The notes: generated by a model from the letters alone, not told the origin. Shown: positions 46,186-57,520, counted from the first letter of the stretch. The stretch: DNA of 64,000 nucleotides from Turritopsis dohrnii (GCA_027922465.2 BQMF02000602.1:124001-188000), one strand, 5' to 3'. Program-made: numbers and translations.

Positions 46186-46734
46186 TTAAATCATTCTCCA
46201 ATTTCGAGATTGCAATATCAAGGGTTTTGATTGATTCTTTTTCCCCTCTACTGTGTTCCTAAATGAATTAGCTTTTGTTAGCAATGTAAAATCCTTCTTC
46301 TTCTCCGCTTCAATGCTGTACTTGGTAATATCTGATTCAAGTGAAAAAATGCAATCTGTCAAATCCTTTCTCGCCTTTCTTGCAGTTGATATTTTGTCAT
46401 TGATTGATTTCCTTTTTAACGAATTTGCCGTTTCTTTTTTCTGGGTTCTCATCTCTTCCAAGTAAAGTTGATACTTTGTTCTTGTACCTCTGCAACTTTG
46501 CATTAGTTTTTGTTCAATATTGTAATCGTGTAACTTTGTTGTCCACGGTAGCAATTGGACACAAATGATTCTTTGGCTCACTAGGGATTTTTCTTTCATG
46601 TTTTCAACAAGCAATTTCTTTGTTAACACTAAGCCTCTCTCTACATCAGCTTGACCGTGGGATAACGTCAAGATAATCCTCAAGATAATCCTGCAGCATC
46701 TTGGAGGTAGTTGGTAAAGAAACTGTCCAGGAGC
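46186..46734 (-). pseudogene. hAT-like transposase, C-terminal block
   Basis: The segment LTLSHGQADVERGLVLTKKL, then LLVENMKEKSLVSQR, corresponds to the C-terminal dimerisation region of a widespread hAT-like family. A long basic helical tail follows (KRKSINDKISTARKARKDL). It is joined in one ORF to the BEL gag fragment upstream, so that ORF is a chance chimera. Confidence 0.75.
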
Positions 46735-47996
46735 AGTAATATCTAATGATCCAATTCGAATTTCGGCAGATTCATATTCAATAATGCGTTTTTGTTCAAG
46801 CAGGAATTTTAAAAATGTTGGGAATCTACTGGCTTCATCAACTTTGTTGTCTTCATTGTTGACTTTCCTCGACCAATCTCTCCTGATGTTCTTAGGGAGC
46901 TTTTCTTCCAAAATGCTTAATACAGTAGTGTTAGACATTTCATGCTCTACATGCATCCTTTGCAAGTCGCGATATCCTCTTTCAATAGTGTCAACAAATT
47001 CTATGAAGATCTTTTCTTCACCTTCCTTGATCCTTTTAAATTTTCTGATGTCGTACATGATTGTCTCAGTTAATTTTTCTGTCCTACCATACTTATCATC
47101 TAGTCTTTTCTACATTTCATCAATGTCATCATCTACATTCCTGACTACTTCATACGGTCTTTCTGAAAGACAAGACTTCAGTGCATATGCTGTTGCTTAG
47201 GAGTTTCTCGTCTGAGGTGCAACTTGTTTATTAAAGTCAGATTTAAATCTTGGATAGTCTCGAATATTACCCTTGAATGCGGTCATTTTCATGTTCTCTA
47301 ATTTTATTCCAGATTCGTTATGAGATCTCAAAGATGTTGTTTGTTTGTTGTACTGTTAAAAGAATAAACCGGCACGTTGACTTGAGAGAGACATCGCTTT
47401 CTTAGAATTTCCAACCACTCGATTTCTTGTTGGACTCTTTCAGCGCTAATTAACATCAAGTAATCATTCTGACTGGCTTTGCATTGATCAAATTGCTCCT
47501 TAAGTTCCTCGTAGGCTTCCTTTACGATTTCAACACAAGGATTTTCCTTTTCTGATTTGATATCGATCAAGCTTATTAGATTCTCTGAATGACCTTGAAA
47601 TGCTGCTGCTCTCACTTCTGGAAGACGATCAGCCTTAAGAATATTCGCCATATTCTGTTTATCTGCCTGTCTCTTCAGATCTTGATTTCTCTTATTTGAG
47701 CTTTCCTGTTTATCTTTTTGATATTGGAATTTCAATCTCTCCAGAGTCATGCAATTTTGTTGGTGTTCTTCTAACCAAGATTCTTCAGCTCTCATGAGCT
47801 CCTCATTTGTCTGATCCACCTGATCAATGTAATCATCATTCTTCTCCTGCACAATATGCCACAATTCTTTACATTCTTCGAAACGCCAGCTGATCAGCTC
47901 CATATCGTCACCAACTGTGATTGCAGATTTAACCTCCTTTGACTTTCGTGTAAATGCTCTTGCACTTTGAGTGTGACCTTGTATTGCAGTCTCCAT
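46735..47996 (-). pseudogene. BEL/Pao-type gag (DUF1759-like) fragment
   Basis: Starts METAIQGHTQSARAFTRKSK and continues as a coiled region. After 47328 the frame shifts and the DUF1759-like part follows: MTAFKGNIRDYPRFKSDFNK, a TAA, ERPYEVVRNVDDDIDEM, a TAG, then KRLDDKYG, KFKRIKEGEEKIFIEF and RFPTFLKFLLEQKRIIEYE. Two stops and a frameshift make it dead. Protease, RT and LTRs are absent, so only a gag piece is lodged in the hAT-like element. Confidence 0.8.
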
Positions 47997-48281
47997 TTTT
48001 TTGAGAATGTTGCAATGTCCAATGTAATTACGATTTTCATTTTTGATCATCACACGATTATCGAAATGTTTCACTTGGTTAAAGCACGAAACGTAAACAT
48101 CAACTACATGTTTCGATACTAAAGAAGTATACAAACTCAACTTAAACTCAAGAATAATACAGTGTCCAAAGTGTCCCTATTATAACTCAAATCGTTAGGT
48201 GTAGCGTCCGTAACCAAGTGATAATTGTTCATCTTCTTTTTTTTTTTAGCTAATATACTTATCTTAAGGTTAATTGTCATT

Positions 48282-48978
48282 TCAATGAAACACAAACAAA
48301 AGGAATTTCTCTTTCTCTGTTACCACAGTGGTTGATAAGAAAGCTTGGAACTCAACCTTTGCTTTGTCAGCTTCTTGACAAGATACAAGCTTTAAATCGT
48401 AGAGCTTCTGTATAAGGGTTTTGGCTCTTATTGTACTTGTTTCCCCATGATTTGCCATTTCACTTGGCACAAAACAAACAGCATTCCTGACACAAGCATA
48501 ATTGATAGGAAATCTTTCTTTCAGCTTGTCAATTAATTTAATGAGGATTTTCACACAGTCCTTTCGAAATTTAACTTTAACTTCATCTTTGACGTTTAAA
48601 TCTTTTCAAGTGGGAGTTAACTGCAGACCCCAAATTGACATTTTGAAGTACAACCAGATTTTATTCATTTGTCAGATCTATTTTAAGTAGCTTATATGGT
48701 GTTGTAGCTTCTTCTAGAATCTGCCTGCGTACAAACAGCGACAAGAACTGCCTGAGAACTTCAGCAAGTTTAATCGACAGAAATAGAACCATTGGCTTGC
48801 TTGTTTGAAAACAACGTAGATACAGGTTCAGAATTGATGCAATGAATTTGAAAAAATGTAACTTAGTAACAATGAGTGGATCAGTATGATATTTCACCAA
48901 AACCTCATATGATTTATTATTTTTTACCCTTTGCCTTTTTGGTTGGGACAACCAATGCTTCATAATTGTTTTAACATT
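48282..48978 (-). pseudogene. hAT-like transposase, middle block
   Basis: Reads VKTIMKHWLSQPKRQRVKNN and KLHFFKFIASILNLYL (48978-48661), then, after a frame break, KLKERFPINYACVRNAV and VEFQAFLSTTVVTEKEKF (48554-48282). These follow directly on the block that ends at 51735 (RWLEDDAVAATAIEVWAN). The Harbinger at 48979-51731 separates the two. Confidence 0.75.
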
Positions 48979-49515
48979 AGGGAGTTTACACACAGACGAC
49001 CCAGCCGATGTTGATGACGTACGACGTGAATTTTTGCTTACTGCGCATGCTCAAAGAGGGAATCTCCTGAAAATTTGCGTTCTCGTGCTTCGGCGACACC
49101 GCATAATTCAGCCTTTTCACGTTGTCAACAGAACGAAGAGGAGTGCAATCGAAGGTAACCTTTTTTTGTTAAAGAAAAGTGATAGATTTGCTTAAAATTA
49201 ATTTTTGATAGATCTTTGAGAATTCTAGGAATTGTAAACAAGTAATTTTCTGAGAAGTGAGGCTTTTTCTAAGAAATTTGTTTAGTTTTCTTTCTGATGA
49301 CTGATTTGAAACATGATGGATGGCGGAATTTTTTTGTTTATCTTTTCTTAGAAATGGCTGAGAATAACGAGTCTTCAAGAACAGATGTCAAAAAAAGGCA
49401 AGCTCTTGATATTTTGTGAATTTTTTGTGTAAGCTGGTGCATTATCAATAATTATCCGAAAACTTGGGATTTAAGAAATTTTATTTTTTGTTTTTATTTT
49501 TTTAGTGCTAACAAG

Positions 49516-50203
49516 ATGAGTTGGTCAGAAGAGCACGATACCCTTTTCTTAAGGGAGTTATTAGTTTCGAATCCGTTAAAAAACAAACCTGGTTCACGTG
49601 AAAGAGGAAGTAGCTGGGATTTGATAGCAGCAACTCTGAATTCTATTGAGAAACCCACCTTCAAAGTAGACCAAAGATCCTTGCGTGATCACTTAAACAA
49701 ATTATTGAAAGAATATGCCAGGAAGAAAGCAGCAGAGGAGAAAGCCTCAGGTATCGCATCACCTGAACAAACAGAGCTTGATGTTTTGCTTGAGGAAGTT
49801 TCATCGTTAAAAAAGGACAGTGAACTCTTGGCCCAGGAAGCTACTGATTCAAAAAAACAAGCAGGCTGATGAGGAATTGCGTTCTGCTCAAGAAATTCGT
49901 AGAAAGTCGATGGAACGATGGAGCGAAACCAAGAAGCGAGAGCTTGATTCAAGTTTAAGTTCAGATGAAACTCCAAAAAGAAGGCGTAACAACGGATCGG
50001 ATACTGTCAATTATTTAAGAGAAAAAAATGACACTGAAATGGAACTTAGGAGAGCTGAGTTAGAACTCAAGAAGGAAGAACTGAAATTGTTGAAAGAAAA
50101 AGAGCAAAATGCTAATAAAAGGAATGAGCAGTTGTTACTTCAAAGTCAGCAGCAAAGCCAAGCCTTAATGATGCTTATGGCTAAAATTGCAGATAAACTG
50201 TGA
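49516..50203 (+). pseudogene. Harbinger Myb/SANT-like gene, one frameshift
   Basis: MSWSEEHDTLFLRELLVSNP and WDLIAATLNSIE form the SANT/Myb-like DNA-binding N-terminus. Then a helical region and, after a 1-nt frameshift at an A7 run near 49855, KRRRNNGSDTVNYLREK and a Glu/Lys-rich coiled coil to the stop at 50203. In Harbingers this protein binds the element ends and carries the transposase to the nucleus. A single indel in a homopolymer could also be an assembly error. Confidence 0.75.
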
Positions 50204-50480
50204 CTGTTACGTTTAAATACCTTCTTCGATATAATACTATGTTTTGTTAACACATTCTTTGATGTATTATCTTCCAAATGCTATTTTGTTCCCGAAAGAT
50301 GAACTTTGATTTGAGACATTTAATTTTATGCTTCCTAATAGGAAATAAAAGGCTGATAATTATAGATACTATTTTGTCATGGAACATAAATATTGTACAC
50401 ATAAGTTCTGTTAAAAAGTATTGGAAACAACATGCACTCAGAATAGGCATTCTTCTCATCAACAAAACAAAGATAGTTAT

Positions 50481-51564
50481 TTACAAAAAATATTCTTCAA
50501 GAGTAGGTGGCTGTAGATCGAAATAATTCTCGGTAACATTACTGTATAAACTTGTGTGAGCATAAGTGAGCAATGCACTTATTCTGTAAAATTTGCCAAT
50601 AGGACTTAGTCCAAATTTTAAGGTTTTTTTTATAATCATTAAACTTGAACTGATTCACAACATCTCCAAAGACCCACTCAACAGATACTCGAACTTGGCT
50701 CATACTTTTGTTGTATGCCTTCTCTTGTGCAGTTAAATTTGCTCCTCCAAAGGGTGCCTGTAGCTGTTGTCTTAAGGGGTAGGCCATGTCCCCATAAATG
50801 CAAAGAATGTTTCCATATTGATCAAAAGAATGTTGATTTAGCTGATTCAACAGACTGGAGAGTGCAAGCATAGCTCTGTCATGCCGTTTGCCTTCAATTG
50901 GCCCAAATAAATGAGCTATCATTCCATTAGGTGTAGATACTGACTGATATTTCAGACCATGGTATCGTTTATGACCATTGTAAACAGTTCTTTGATCCTG
51001 ATTTGGTCTGCAGCAAGCTTTCAAAGTGCCATCAATGAACCCCCACACACAATCTAATGGGGCGCCTTGTGCATGTATAGAATCAGCAAAAGCTCTCAAC
51101 TTGTCAGGTCTTAACCAAGGCTGATTCATTGTCTCAAGTAGATGTCCCCAAGTGTCATTCAAAAAATCAAGTATATGATTGAATATCATGCAGAGCTGGG
51201 GTACTGGCCGACCAAATCTGGGAATCAGGTCTGCAAACCTAGTTGGATAACACAATCGACGCAGAAGTAGACATAACGCTTCCATTCCATCTGCCTTGAT
51301 ATCATTATAGTTGTAGCAAATAATTTCATCAGGAACTTGCAAAACATCTTTCAATCTGAGGATATCATTTTTTCTGAAGCGAAATTCTGTGTAGCACTCT
51401 GCTTCAGGTACCTCTTCAAGATCAAACGAGCTATAATCCCAGTGATTGTATTCAGGATTAGTAGATCTGTTTACATCATAGAGCAACAAAAACTCTTCTT
51501 CAGAAATTATGCAGCTGTCATATGCTATAAGCAATTGTTCTCTGACTTCTTTTAAGCCTGGCAT
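50481..51564 (-). pseudogene. HARBI1-like transposase, C-terminal frameshift
   Basis: Open from Met at 51564. DDE-4-type core: WGFIDGTLKACCRP, VYNGHKRYHGLKYQS, GPIEGKRHDRAML, CIYGDMAYPLR and SVEWVFGDVV. After NLKIW (about 50613) one extra T shifts the frame; the alternative frame reads LSPIGKFYRISALLTYAHTS and ends EEYFL at 50481, matching the sister copy at 53445-54527. Catalytic residues are before the break, so only the tail is affected. Confidence 0.8.
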
Positions 51565-51734
51565 TTTGCTATTTCTGTTTGTTTACGTTTTAACGCGGCA
51601 TATTTAGCGCGCGTAGTTTGTTTTGGCGCGCGTAACAAAAAAACTTGAAGTCATAATCTAAGACGACGCGGCTAAAAATTTCGAGAAACAACGTCGTCGC
51701 AGCCGCTGCGTCGTCTGTGCGTAAACTCCCTATT

Positions 51735-52400
51735 GGCCCAAACTTCGATAGCTGTAGCAGCAACAGCATCATCTTCTAACCATCTTGTTTTGCAAAAGAA
51801 CAATGCAAATAATGCGGATCCTGTTTCATTGATATACATATCACGTCTTGCTGGTGATTCGTCAAATATTTTCCACATGGCATGTAGAACTCAGTGAAGT
51901 TCCCAATCTGTTTCCAGCATGCCAGATAGTAGTCCATCGCATGATCTCAAAGAATCGTGTTCAAGGCATGTTCATATAGCCCACAGTATTTCGGCTTCCG
52001 TCACATCTGAATTCAAAACCATAGATGTCAAAGTCAACTGTGATCTACTCTGGGTTTGAGGTGTGCTCTGGGTCTGGGATGCATTCTTAGTCTGAGATAT
52101 ACTTTGGCTTTGATCTGAGTGAGACTTTTCTATGGAATACACTGGCTGCTGATTATCTTGGTCTGCACTTTTATTCTGAAACGACGAAACCAGTAACGAA
52201 CCTCTAAGACTTTTTTTTTCTTTATGTTTCTTTCCTTTTGCATGACTTGTAAGTGAACTCTTGCCCATATTTGAAACATCGAAAAATTGTCTACAAGGTT
52301 TACAATACGCTGAACTGCGATCTGTCCCTTTCTCCAACCAAGACTCATATTCCTTAATTCGTAACCAATCTTCATTGAAAGAACTCTTCCGTTTAGCTAT
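51735..52400 (-). pseudogene. hAT-like transposase, N-terminal block
   Basis: AKRKSSFNEDWLRIKEYESW leads into a zinc-finger-like segment (YCKPCRQFFDVSNMGKSSL, then HAKGKKH). A Gln/Ser-rich linker and DVTEAEILWAI then a stop follow. The catalytic middle is deleted; after ~75 codons the text resumes at KIFDESPARRDMYINETGS and RWLEDDAVAATAIEVWAN up to the Harbinger insertion. Deletion, stops and insertion all show decay. Confidence 0.75.
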
Positions 52401-52866
52401 TCAAACTTATTTCTTAACTATTTAGTCTAACCTAAGGAGGAAAAGAACATTAGAAAAAAGTCTTTCTTCCAGCAAAAAAAGAACATTGAAAACCTTGGCC
52501 TACTTACTTAGTCACTGAAAATCATGACAATTGATATGATAGACTTCATCATCAGACTTTCATCACACAATGAAGTCATATATCAGGGGTAAGACAAAAA
52601 TATTCAAAAAAATTTCCCTGAGTATCCCGAGATTCACTCAAAATATGCAGCAATGTTCACTGAAAAAATCTGAAAAAAGACAGGGTTATTAGTCACACAA
52701 AAACTTCAAGGCAAACTCCAGGATAGAATTAAATTCCAGGACTTTTCCAGGATTTCCAGGATGCGTGGACACCTTGTGATGACTTAGAAAATAAGGATGA
52801 CATGATACATGGAAGGTAGACTTAAGGAATAATGAGTGCAGTACCTTCTTTTAAAATGACACGTAC

Positions 52867-53020
52867 CTCAATGGCTTTTGGTGGTTCGCATATCCTGTAC
52901 CACTTCCCCTGTTTAGATAGATTCTGTGGCTAATAAACGCAGCCACCAGCAACCCAACATCTTGGGACCACAAACATATGCTTTTTGCCCTTTTCGATAT
53001 ATACAACGCAACAGTACATC
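52867..53020 (-). pseudogene. N-terminal exon of DUF4806-like gene
   Basis: Acceptor TTTTTCTAG (53021-53029), then 51 codons: MYCCVVYIEKGKKHMFVVP, RCWVAGGCVY, an in-frame TAG, PQNLSKQGKWYRICEPPKAI, donor GTACGT at 52866. The pattern (V-x-W...cyWP...K...aI) is that of the first domain of a large invertebrate family with BEN/DUF4806 partners, where a Trp is expected at the TAG (TGG to TAG). The hAT-like insertion separates it from the acidic exons at 45.3 kb. Confidence 0.4.
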
Positions 53021-53444
53021 CTAGAAAAATTGCCTTACAACAGAGCAAAGTAAGCGGACAAAAGGAAAAAAGATGTATATATAGCAGTTCTGGATTTTTT
53101 AACATTTCCAATATTACATTCTCACAACAAATTTAACATTATTTAAACATATTCTAGTGAAAAACATTCATCATATTAACCTATTGTTAATACCATAAAT
53201 GCACTAATAAATGCCACCCATCAAAGTTTTAAAATTTAATTGATGCCAAGGCTGTTAATTAGAGCATTACAGCAGTTATAGAAATTGTTATTAGGGACCT
53301 TATGCAGTCACGACGGCGTGAGGCTACGACGGCGTGAGGCTACGACGGCAGATTTTGGCGTTCCAGTCGCCGTTGGAGTTCTGCTATTTTTACGCCTTAC
53401 GCAATATCAGAATTAGCACGGGAAAAGAAACATAAACAAACAAA

Positions 53445-54527
53445 ATGGCAGCATTGAGAGAAATCAGAGAGGCTCTTTTGGAAGCTCATTTCAATAGAGT
53501 ACTTAGTGATGAAGAATTTCTTCTACTTTATGATATAAACAAATCAAAAAACATAGACTATCCCTACTGGAATTATCAAAACTTCAATCTAGATACAATC
53601 AGCACTGAAGAATGCTGGACTGAGTTTCGCTTCAGAAAAAGAGACATATATGAGCTACGAGAAATCTTCGAGATTCCTGAGGAAATTATCACATACAATT
53701 GATTGAAAGTAGATGGGATCGAAGCATTATGTATATTTTTGAAGAGATTTTCTTACCCCTGTCGATATTCGGATTTTATTTCAAAATTTGGAAGACCTGT
53801 TCCTCAGTATAGCATTATATCCAAACACGTTACAGACCACATGTATGAAACATTTGGACACCTTTTAACTAACCTAAACCAGCAGTGGCTAAGTCCAAGA
53901 GAACTAGAAACCTTTTGTGAAGTTGTACACTCTAAGGGAGCAGCTTTAGATCATTGTTGGCGGTTTATTGACGGAACTGTTAGACCAATATGCAGACCAC
54001 AGAGAATGCAAAGAGTTGTTTATAATGGTCACAAAAAGGTTCATGCGTTAAAGTTTCAGTCCATAGGAACACCAAATGGGATGATAGCAAATTTGTATGG
54101 ACCTGTTGAAGGAAAAAGACACGACAGTGCAATGCTAGCAATGTCTGGAATCTACCCACATTTACAACAACACAGTGTTGATACAAACGGAAGAGAACTA
54201 TGTATTTATGGTGACCCTGTATATCCTCTTAGACCACAACTTCAAGCACCCTTTAAAAATCCCTTTTTAACACCACAACAAGAACAGTTTAATAAATCAA
54301 CGAGTGAAGTTTGAGTTGCAGTTGAATGGGTTTTTGGTGATTTGACAAATTGGTTTGCTTTTATGGATTTTAAGAAAAACTTAAAAATTGGTTTAAGTGC
54401 TGTTGGAAAAATGTATTCAATTTGTGCTGTTCTTAAAAATGCCAGAACTTGTCTATATGGAAGTATGACAAATAGTTATTTTGATCTTGATGCACCTCAA
54501 ATCAGAGATTATTTTGTTGCCATTTGA
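53445..54527 (+). pseudogene. HARBI1-like transposase with two TGA stops
   Basis: MAALREIREALLEAHFNRVL to the stop at 54527, co-linear with the transposase at 50481-51564. In-frame TGA at 53700-53702 and at 54312-54314. The second replaces an Arg codon: element 1 has CGA at the same place (QVRVSVEW against EV-stop-VAVEW). Catalytic motifs WRFIDGTVRPICRP, YGPVEGKRHDSAML, CIYGDPVYPLR and AVEWVFGDLT are otherwise present. Confidence 0.85.
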
Positions 54528-54539
54528 TTAAACTACTCA

Positions 54540-55235
54540 ATATTATTGTAAATAGTACTTTTTGTGTTGTCAAACATCAAAAACGTTATTCATACCAAGT
54601 TATCTTAAAAAAATCCTTGTTTTTTTTCAACAGAATATTTGTGCATTTATTATCTGACTATGTATGTACATTAAAATAAAATATATACATTAAAAGCCTA
54701 AGTTATAAACTTTTATACCCAAAACCAAACAAAGCCAGAAGAAAAAAGCTTGCCTGTTTAAAAAAGTTCAAAAACCAAAAGATGTACAAACAACAATCTT
54801 TAAATTTCCTTCTTTTGATTATAAGTTCTCAAAGTAATTCTCAAAAATTCCAAGAAATTGAGACCATTTATATAACATAACCTTTTTAAAAATTCCAAGA
54901 AATTGAGACCAAAACAATTGTTCGTTTTAGTAACGAGTACAAGCAACAATTAGCTGAGTAAACAATTCAAAAAAGAACCTATAGATTTTTAGTATAAAAA
55001 TTTCAACAAAAGAAAACGGTTTTGAATATTTCATCATCATAGGTTTCATTTAAAAGAATTCTAGTTTGTAAAAGTTCAAGAAGACATAAAATCAGCAAGA
55101 ATTCCAAATTGATAAAAACAAATTGGAAAGATATTGTATCGAAAATACAAATAAATAACAGAAATTCAGTCAAAAAATGTGAAACAGAAGATCAAAATTT
55201 CAACAACCCAAAACGTAAATGTACTGTTTTAATTT
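54540..55235. other. Harbinger 2 interior, no gene
   Basis: AT-rich spacer between the convergent genes. It contains a direct repeat of AAATTCCAAGAAATTGAGAC (54845 and 54890 regions). Confidence 0.5.
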
Positions 55236-55929
55236 ATTTTTTGGATCGAATTTCTTGAAGAACAACTCCAAGGAGGCCTTCTATTCTATCCAGTCTATTA
55301 CCTTAATTGGTAATTTGTTGTTGCTGTTCTGCAGCTACATTTCTATTTCCATTATTCATCAACATATCTCGAAACATGTTCTGCTGTGCTTGTTGCACCT
55401 GAATTTCATGTTCTCGTAGTTCAAACTCTCGTTGAGATCATTCCCTGAGGTAATCTATAGTTTCACTACTTGAACGCCTTGTCTTCTTTTTTTCGCGTTC
55501 TCCTTCTTTACGTTGTCTCGTTTCTCCTAAACTCTCCATGGGTCGTTTCCTGGTTTCTTCTGCTTCACTCTTTTCCTTTTCGACACCATTTTTCTTTGTT
55601 TGAGAAGCTTCGTCTAGGTCTTTCTGAGCTTCGTCAGCTCTTTCAAGTATATCGTCAAGGAGTTGATCCAACTCTGTAATCTCTACGTCAATTCCAAAAG
55701 CTCTCTCAATTTCACGTTTCTTTGTTTTACATTTTTCAACAAGTAAATTGTAGTGTTCACGGACTCCTCTTTTTGTCACATTAAATTTCAACTCGGTCAT
55801 TCCATTGAGTTTGGTTGCAATCATATCCCATGCATTTCCTCTCTCTTTTGATCCAAATTTTGTTCTATATGGCTCTATCAGGATCACCTCTTTGCACAGT
55901 TTGATGTCATGTTCTCGTTTCCAATCCAT
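55236..55929 (-). pseudogene. Harbinger Myb/SANT-like gene with stops
   Basis: MDWKREHDIKLCKEVILIEP and NAWDMIATKLNGM (SANT-like), then a charged helical region and SSSETIDYLRE, then TGA (55438-55440). The frame continues SQREFELREHEIQVQQAQQN and, after a TAA, GNRLDRIEGLLGVV to the final stop at 55236. Same order as the genes at 49516 and 19888. Confidence 0.8.
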
Positions 55930-56499
55930 GGATTTACTGAAAAAAGGCAGAGGAAAACATAAGTATGAAAAAATAATAATGCTGGTAGTTGTACCAACAC
56001 CTTAAAAATGGTTAAAATTTCCCAACCAAAAATATGCATCATAATAATTATATACTGCAGCATAAAATCTAATGCTTACGGTGTTGTAATTGTGTAGTGT
56101 GTTCAGCAACATTAAAAATTTATACAGCTTTGAACAAATTTTGTGTGTGTGTGTAAATAGCTTTCAGGTTGATAAACTCACCCTTTTTTCTTCTTTTCTT
56201 CGTCTGTATCAGCAAAAGTTTTTCCATTTCCATCAGGAGAAGCCATGATCTGGTTTTTGTGCTGGTGATATACTTTATTATAAAAAGCCTTAACCTTTTG
56301 CCACTCAAAAACACAAAAAAACTTTGAAGATAGCTCACGTTCTCTCCACAACGTGAAAACAGCTTGAATGGCGTACTCAATGGAACGTCAACAAAACAAT
56401 TTCAGGGTTTCCACTGAACTGCGCATGCGTAATTATTCAAAGTGACCGTACTCTAGCCTGCCGTCGTGACTGCGTAAGGTCTCTATTGTTATCTTATCA

Positions 56500-56854
56500 G
56501 GGGAAAAGTTTTATCAACTCCCCCCTCCCCCTCCCGCCCCGATAATATCAAAACGGTGAAAACATCAATAAAAACATTTAAATAAATGAGGCAAACTTAC
56601 CCTCACTAACTCAAACACAAGCTTTACACATGTACAAGTCTGATGGTAATGATTTGTCAGATAATTTTGCAGGATGCGTAATGCTTATGATCTTTTTATT
56701 TCAATTTAATTAATTTATTCATCTGTTGATTACATACTTTCCTTTATTTACTTTAATTTTGATCTATTATAGGAAAACTAGCAACTTGCATAAAAGTTTT
56801 CTAGGGGCCTTAGTTTCGAAAAGGATGTGCGGAAGTCCTGTGTCGAAAATAGGT
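56500..56854. other. No feature assigned
   Basis: Includes a C-rich run (CCCCCTCCCCCTCCCGCCCC near 56521). No gene seen. Confidence 0.4.
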
Positions 56855-57268
56855 GACGAAAAATTAAATCACAGAATTGTAAGTGGAAAGTGTATCCATG
56901 TGGTAGAGCTCGAAAAACTAATCAAAGTGTATGGGATCGTTTAGCTATGACCAACCTTTTCAGAGACATCGCCGACCAAAAATTTTGATGACGTCATAGC
57001 TGCAGACCCAAAAAAACGTCACTTATCCTTATTGGCTCTCGAGATATTTCCCCAAAAACGCCTCATTTGATTGGGGATGCAATCCAATGATTCCCCATAA
57101 TCATAAAAGCACTGACGTCAAATGTCACATGCTTTTATACTAATCGTGAAAAAAGTGTCTCTTGTCTCTACGTGGTTTTACGCGGACATAAGAAGAACTT
57201 GACCGTAAAATTTACTTAAATATATCACTCTCTAAAATGTGTGACACACGTCCGCGTATTAGGATATA
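56855..57268 (-). mobile_element. Helitron-like repeat copies
   Basis: 56855-57110 shares text with 13400-13700 and 26700-26930. On the minus strand A|TCTATATCCTAATACGCGG at 57268 looks like the 5' end of another Helitron-like family. Internal boundaries between the two are not resolved. Confidence 0.45.
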
Positions 57269-57319
57269 GATAAAAAAAGGCAATGAGAGGAGATGACTTT
57301 TGAGTAAATAACATTATGC

Positions 57320-57476
57320 ATTACTATTAAATGATACCTTAGGGAGATATTTTTTTGCATGCACTAATTTTTTGCCAGCCACTATTTGAGAATGCTTTGC
57401 GTGGATTAATTTTTGTGAGTCAAAATGTTTGAATTAATTTTTGCAAATGTGTACAAAGTGCATTTTATAATATAGA
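57320..57476. repeat. Repeated AATTAATTTTTGCxAAT motifs
   Basis: GATTAATTTTTGTGAGTCAAA, GAATTAATTTTTGCAAATG and, at ~57660, GATTTATTTTTGCGAATTT are alike; a related motif lies at 34425. Probably remains of a MITE family. Ends not found. Confidence 0.35.
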
Positions 57477-57520
57477 CTAGAAGCAGCAGCGAAGATCGCC
57501 ATTTCCATGCCTGTCACATT
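57477..57520 (-). mobile_element. Helitron-type 3' terminus
   Basis: Minus strand: hairpin GCGATCTTCGC, then TGCTGCTTCTAG ending at 57477, followed by T. This fits the hairpin plus CTAG|T rule. Confidence 0.4.

Larger units (their letters stand above)
48979..51731. mobile_element. Harbinger element 1, two genes
   Basis: TIR AGGGAGTTTAC(A/G)CACAGACGA at 48979 and its complement ending at 51731, flanked by ATT on both sides (48976-48978 and 51732-51734). 2753 bp. It carries a SANT-like gene (+, 49516-50203) and a HARBI1-type transposase (-, 50481-51564), convergent as is usual for this superfamily. Each gene has a single 1-nt frameshift. It is inserted in the hAT-like transposase gene and is therefore younger than that element. 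Confidence 0.88.
45340..52776 (-). mobile_element. hAT-like element with nested insertions
   Basis: Ends CAGGGTGCCCAC at 45340 and the degenerate complement (GTGGACACCTTG) at 52776, with subterminal CCAGGACTTTTnCAGGA motifs on both sides. The flanking 5-bp repeat TGATG lies at 45335-45339 and 52777-52781. Its minus-strand transposase is broken into blocks at 52400-51735, 48978-48282 and ~46730-46186. These are separated by a Harbinger (48979-51731) and a BEL gag fragment (~46735-47996). A LINE fragment lies near the left end. The 5-bp TSD matches the two small CAGGG elements in this window. Confidence 0.8.
53293..56484. mobile_element. Harbinger element 2, two dead genes
   Basis: TIR AGGGACCTTATGCAGTCACG at 53293 and its near-complement ending at 56484 (AGAGACCTTACGCAGTCACG), flanked by ATT on both sides (53290-53292 and 56485-56487). 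3192 bp. The left end carries 2.5 copies of ACGACGGCGTGAGGCT. Transposase (+) and SANT-like gene (-) are convergent. Both have stops. Related to, but clearly diverged from, element 1. Confidence 0.88.

Noticed and set aside
46186..47058. 290-aa protein as a real gene
   Set aside because: It is a chance in-frame junction of BEL gag text and the hAT-like C-terminus.
53445..54527. TGA read as a sense codon (stop recoding)
   Set aside because: The defects are limited to transposon copies, other stops and frameshifts occur beside them, and a sister copy has CGA at one site. Mutation is a simpler explanation.
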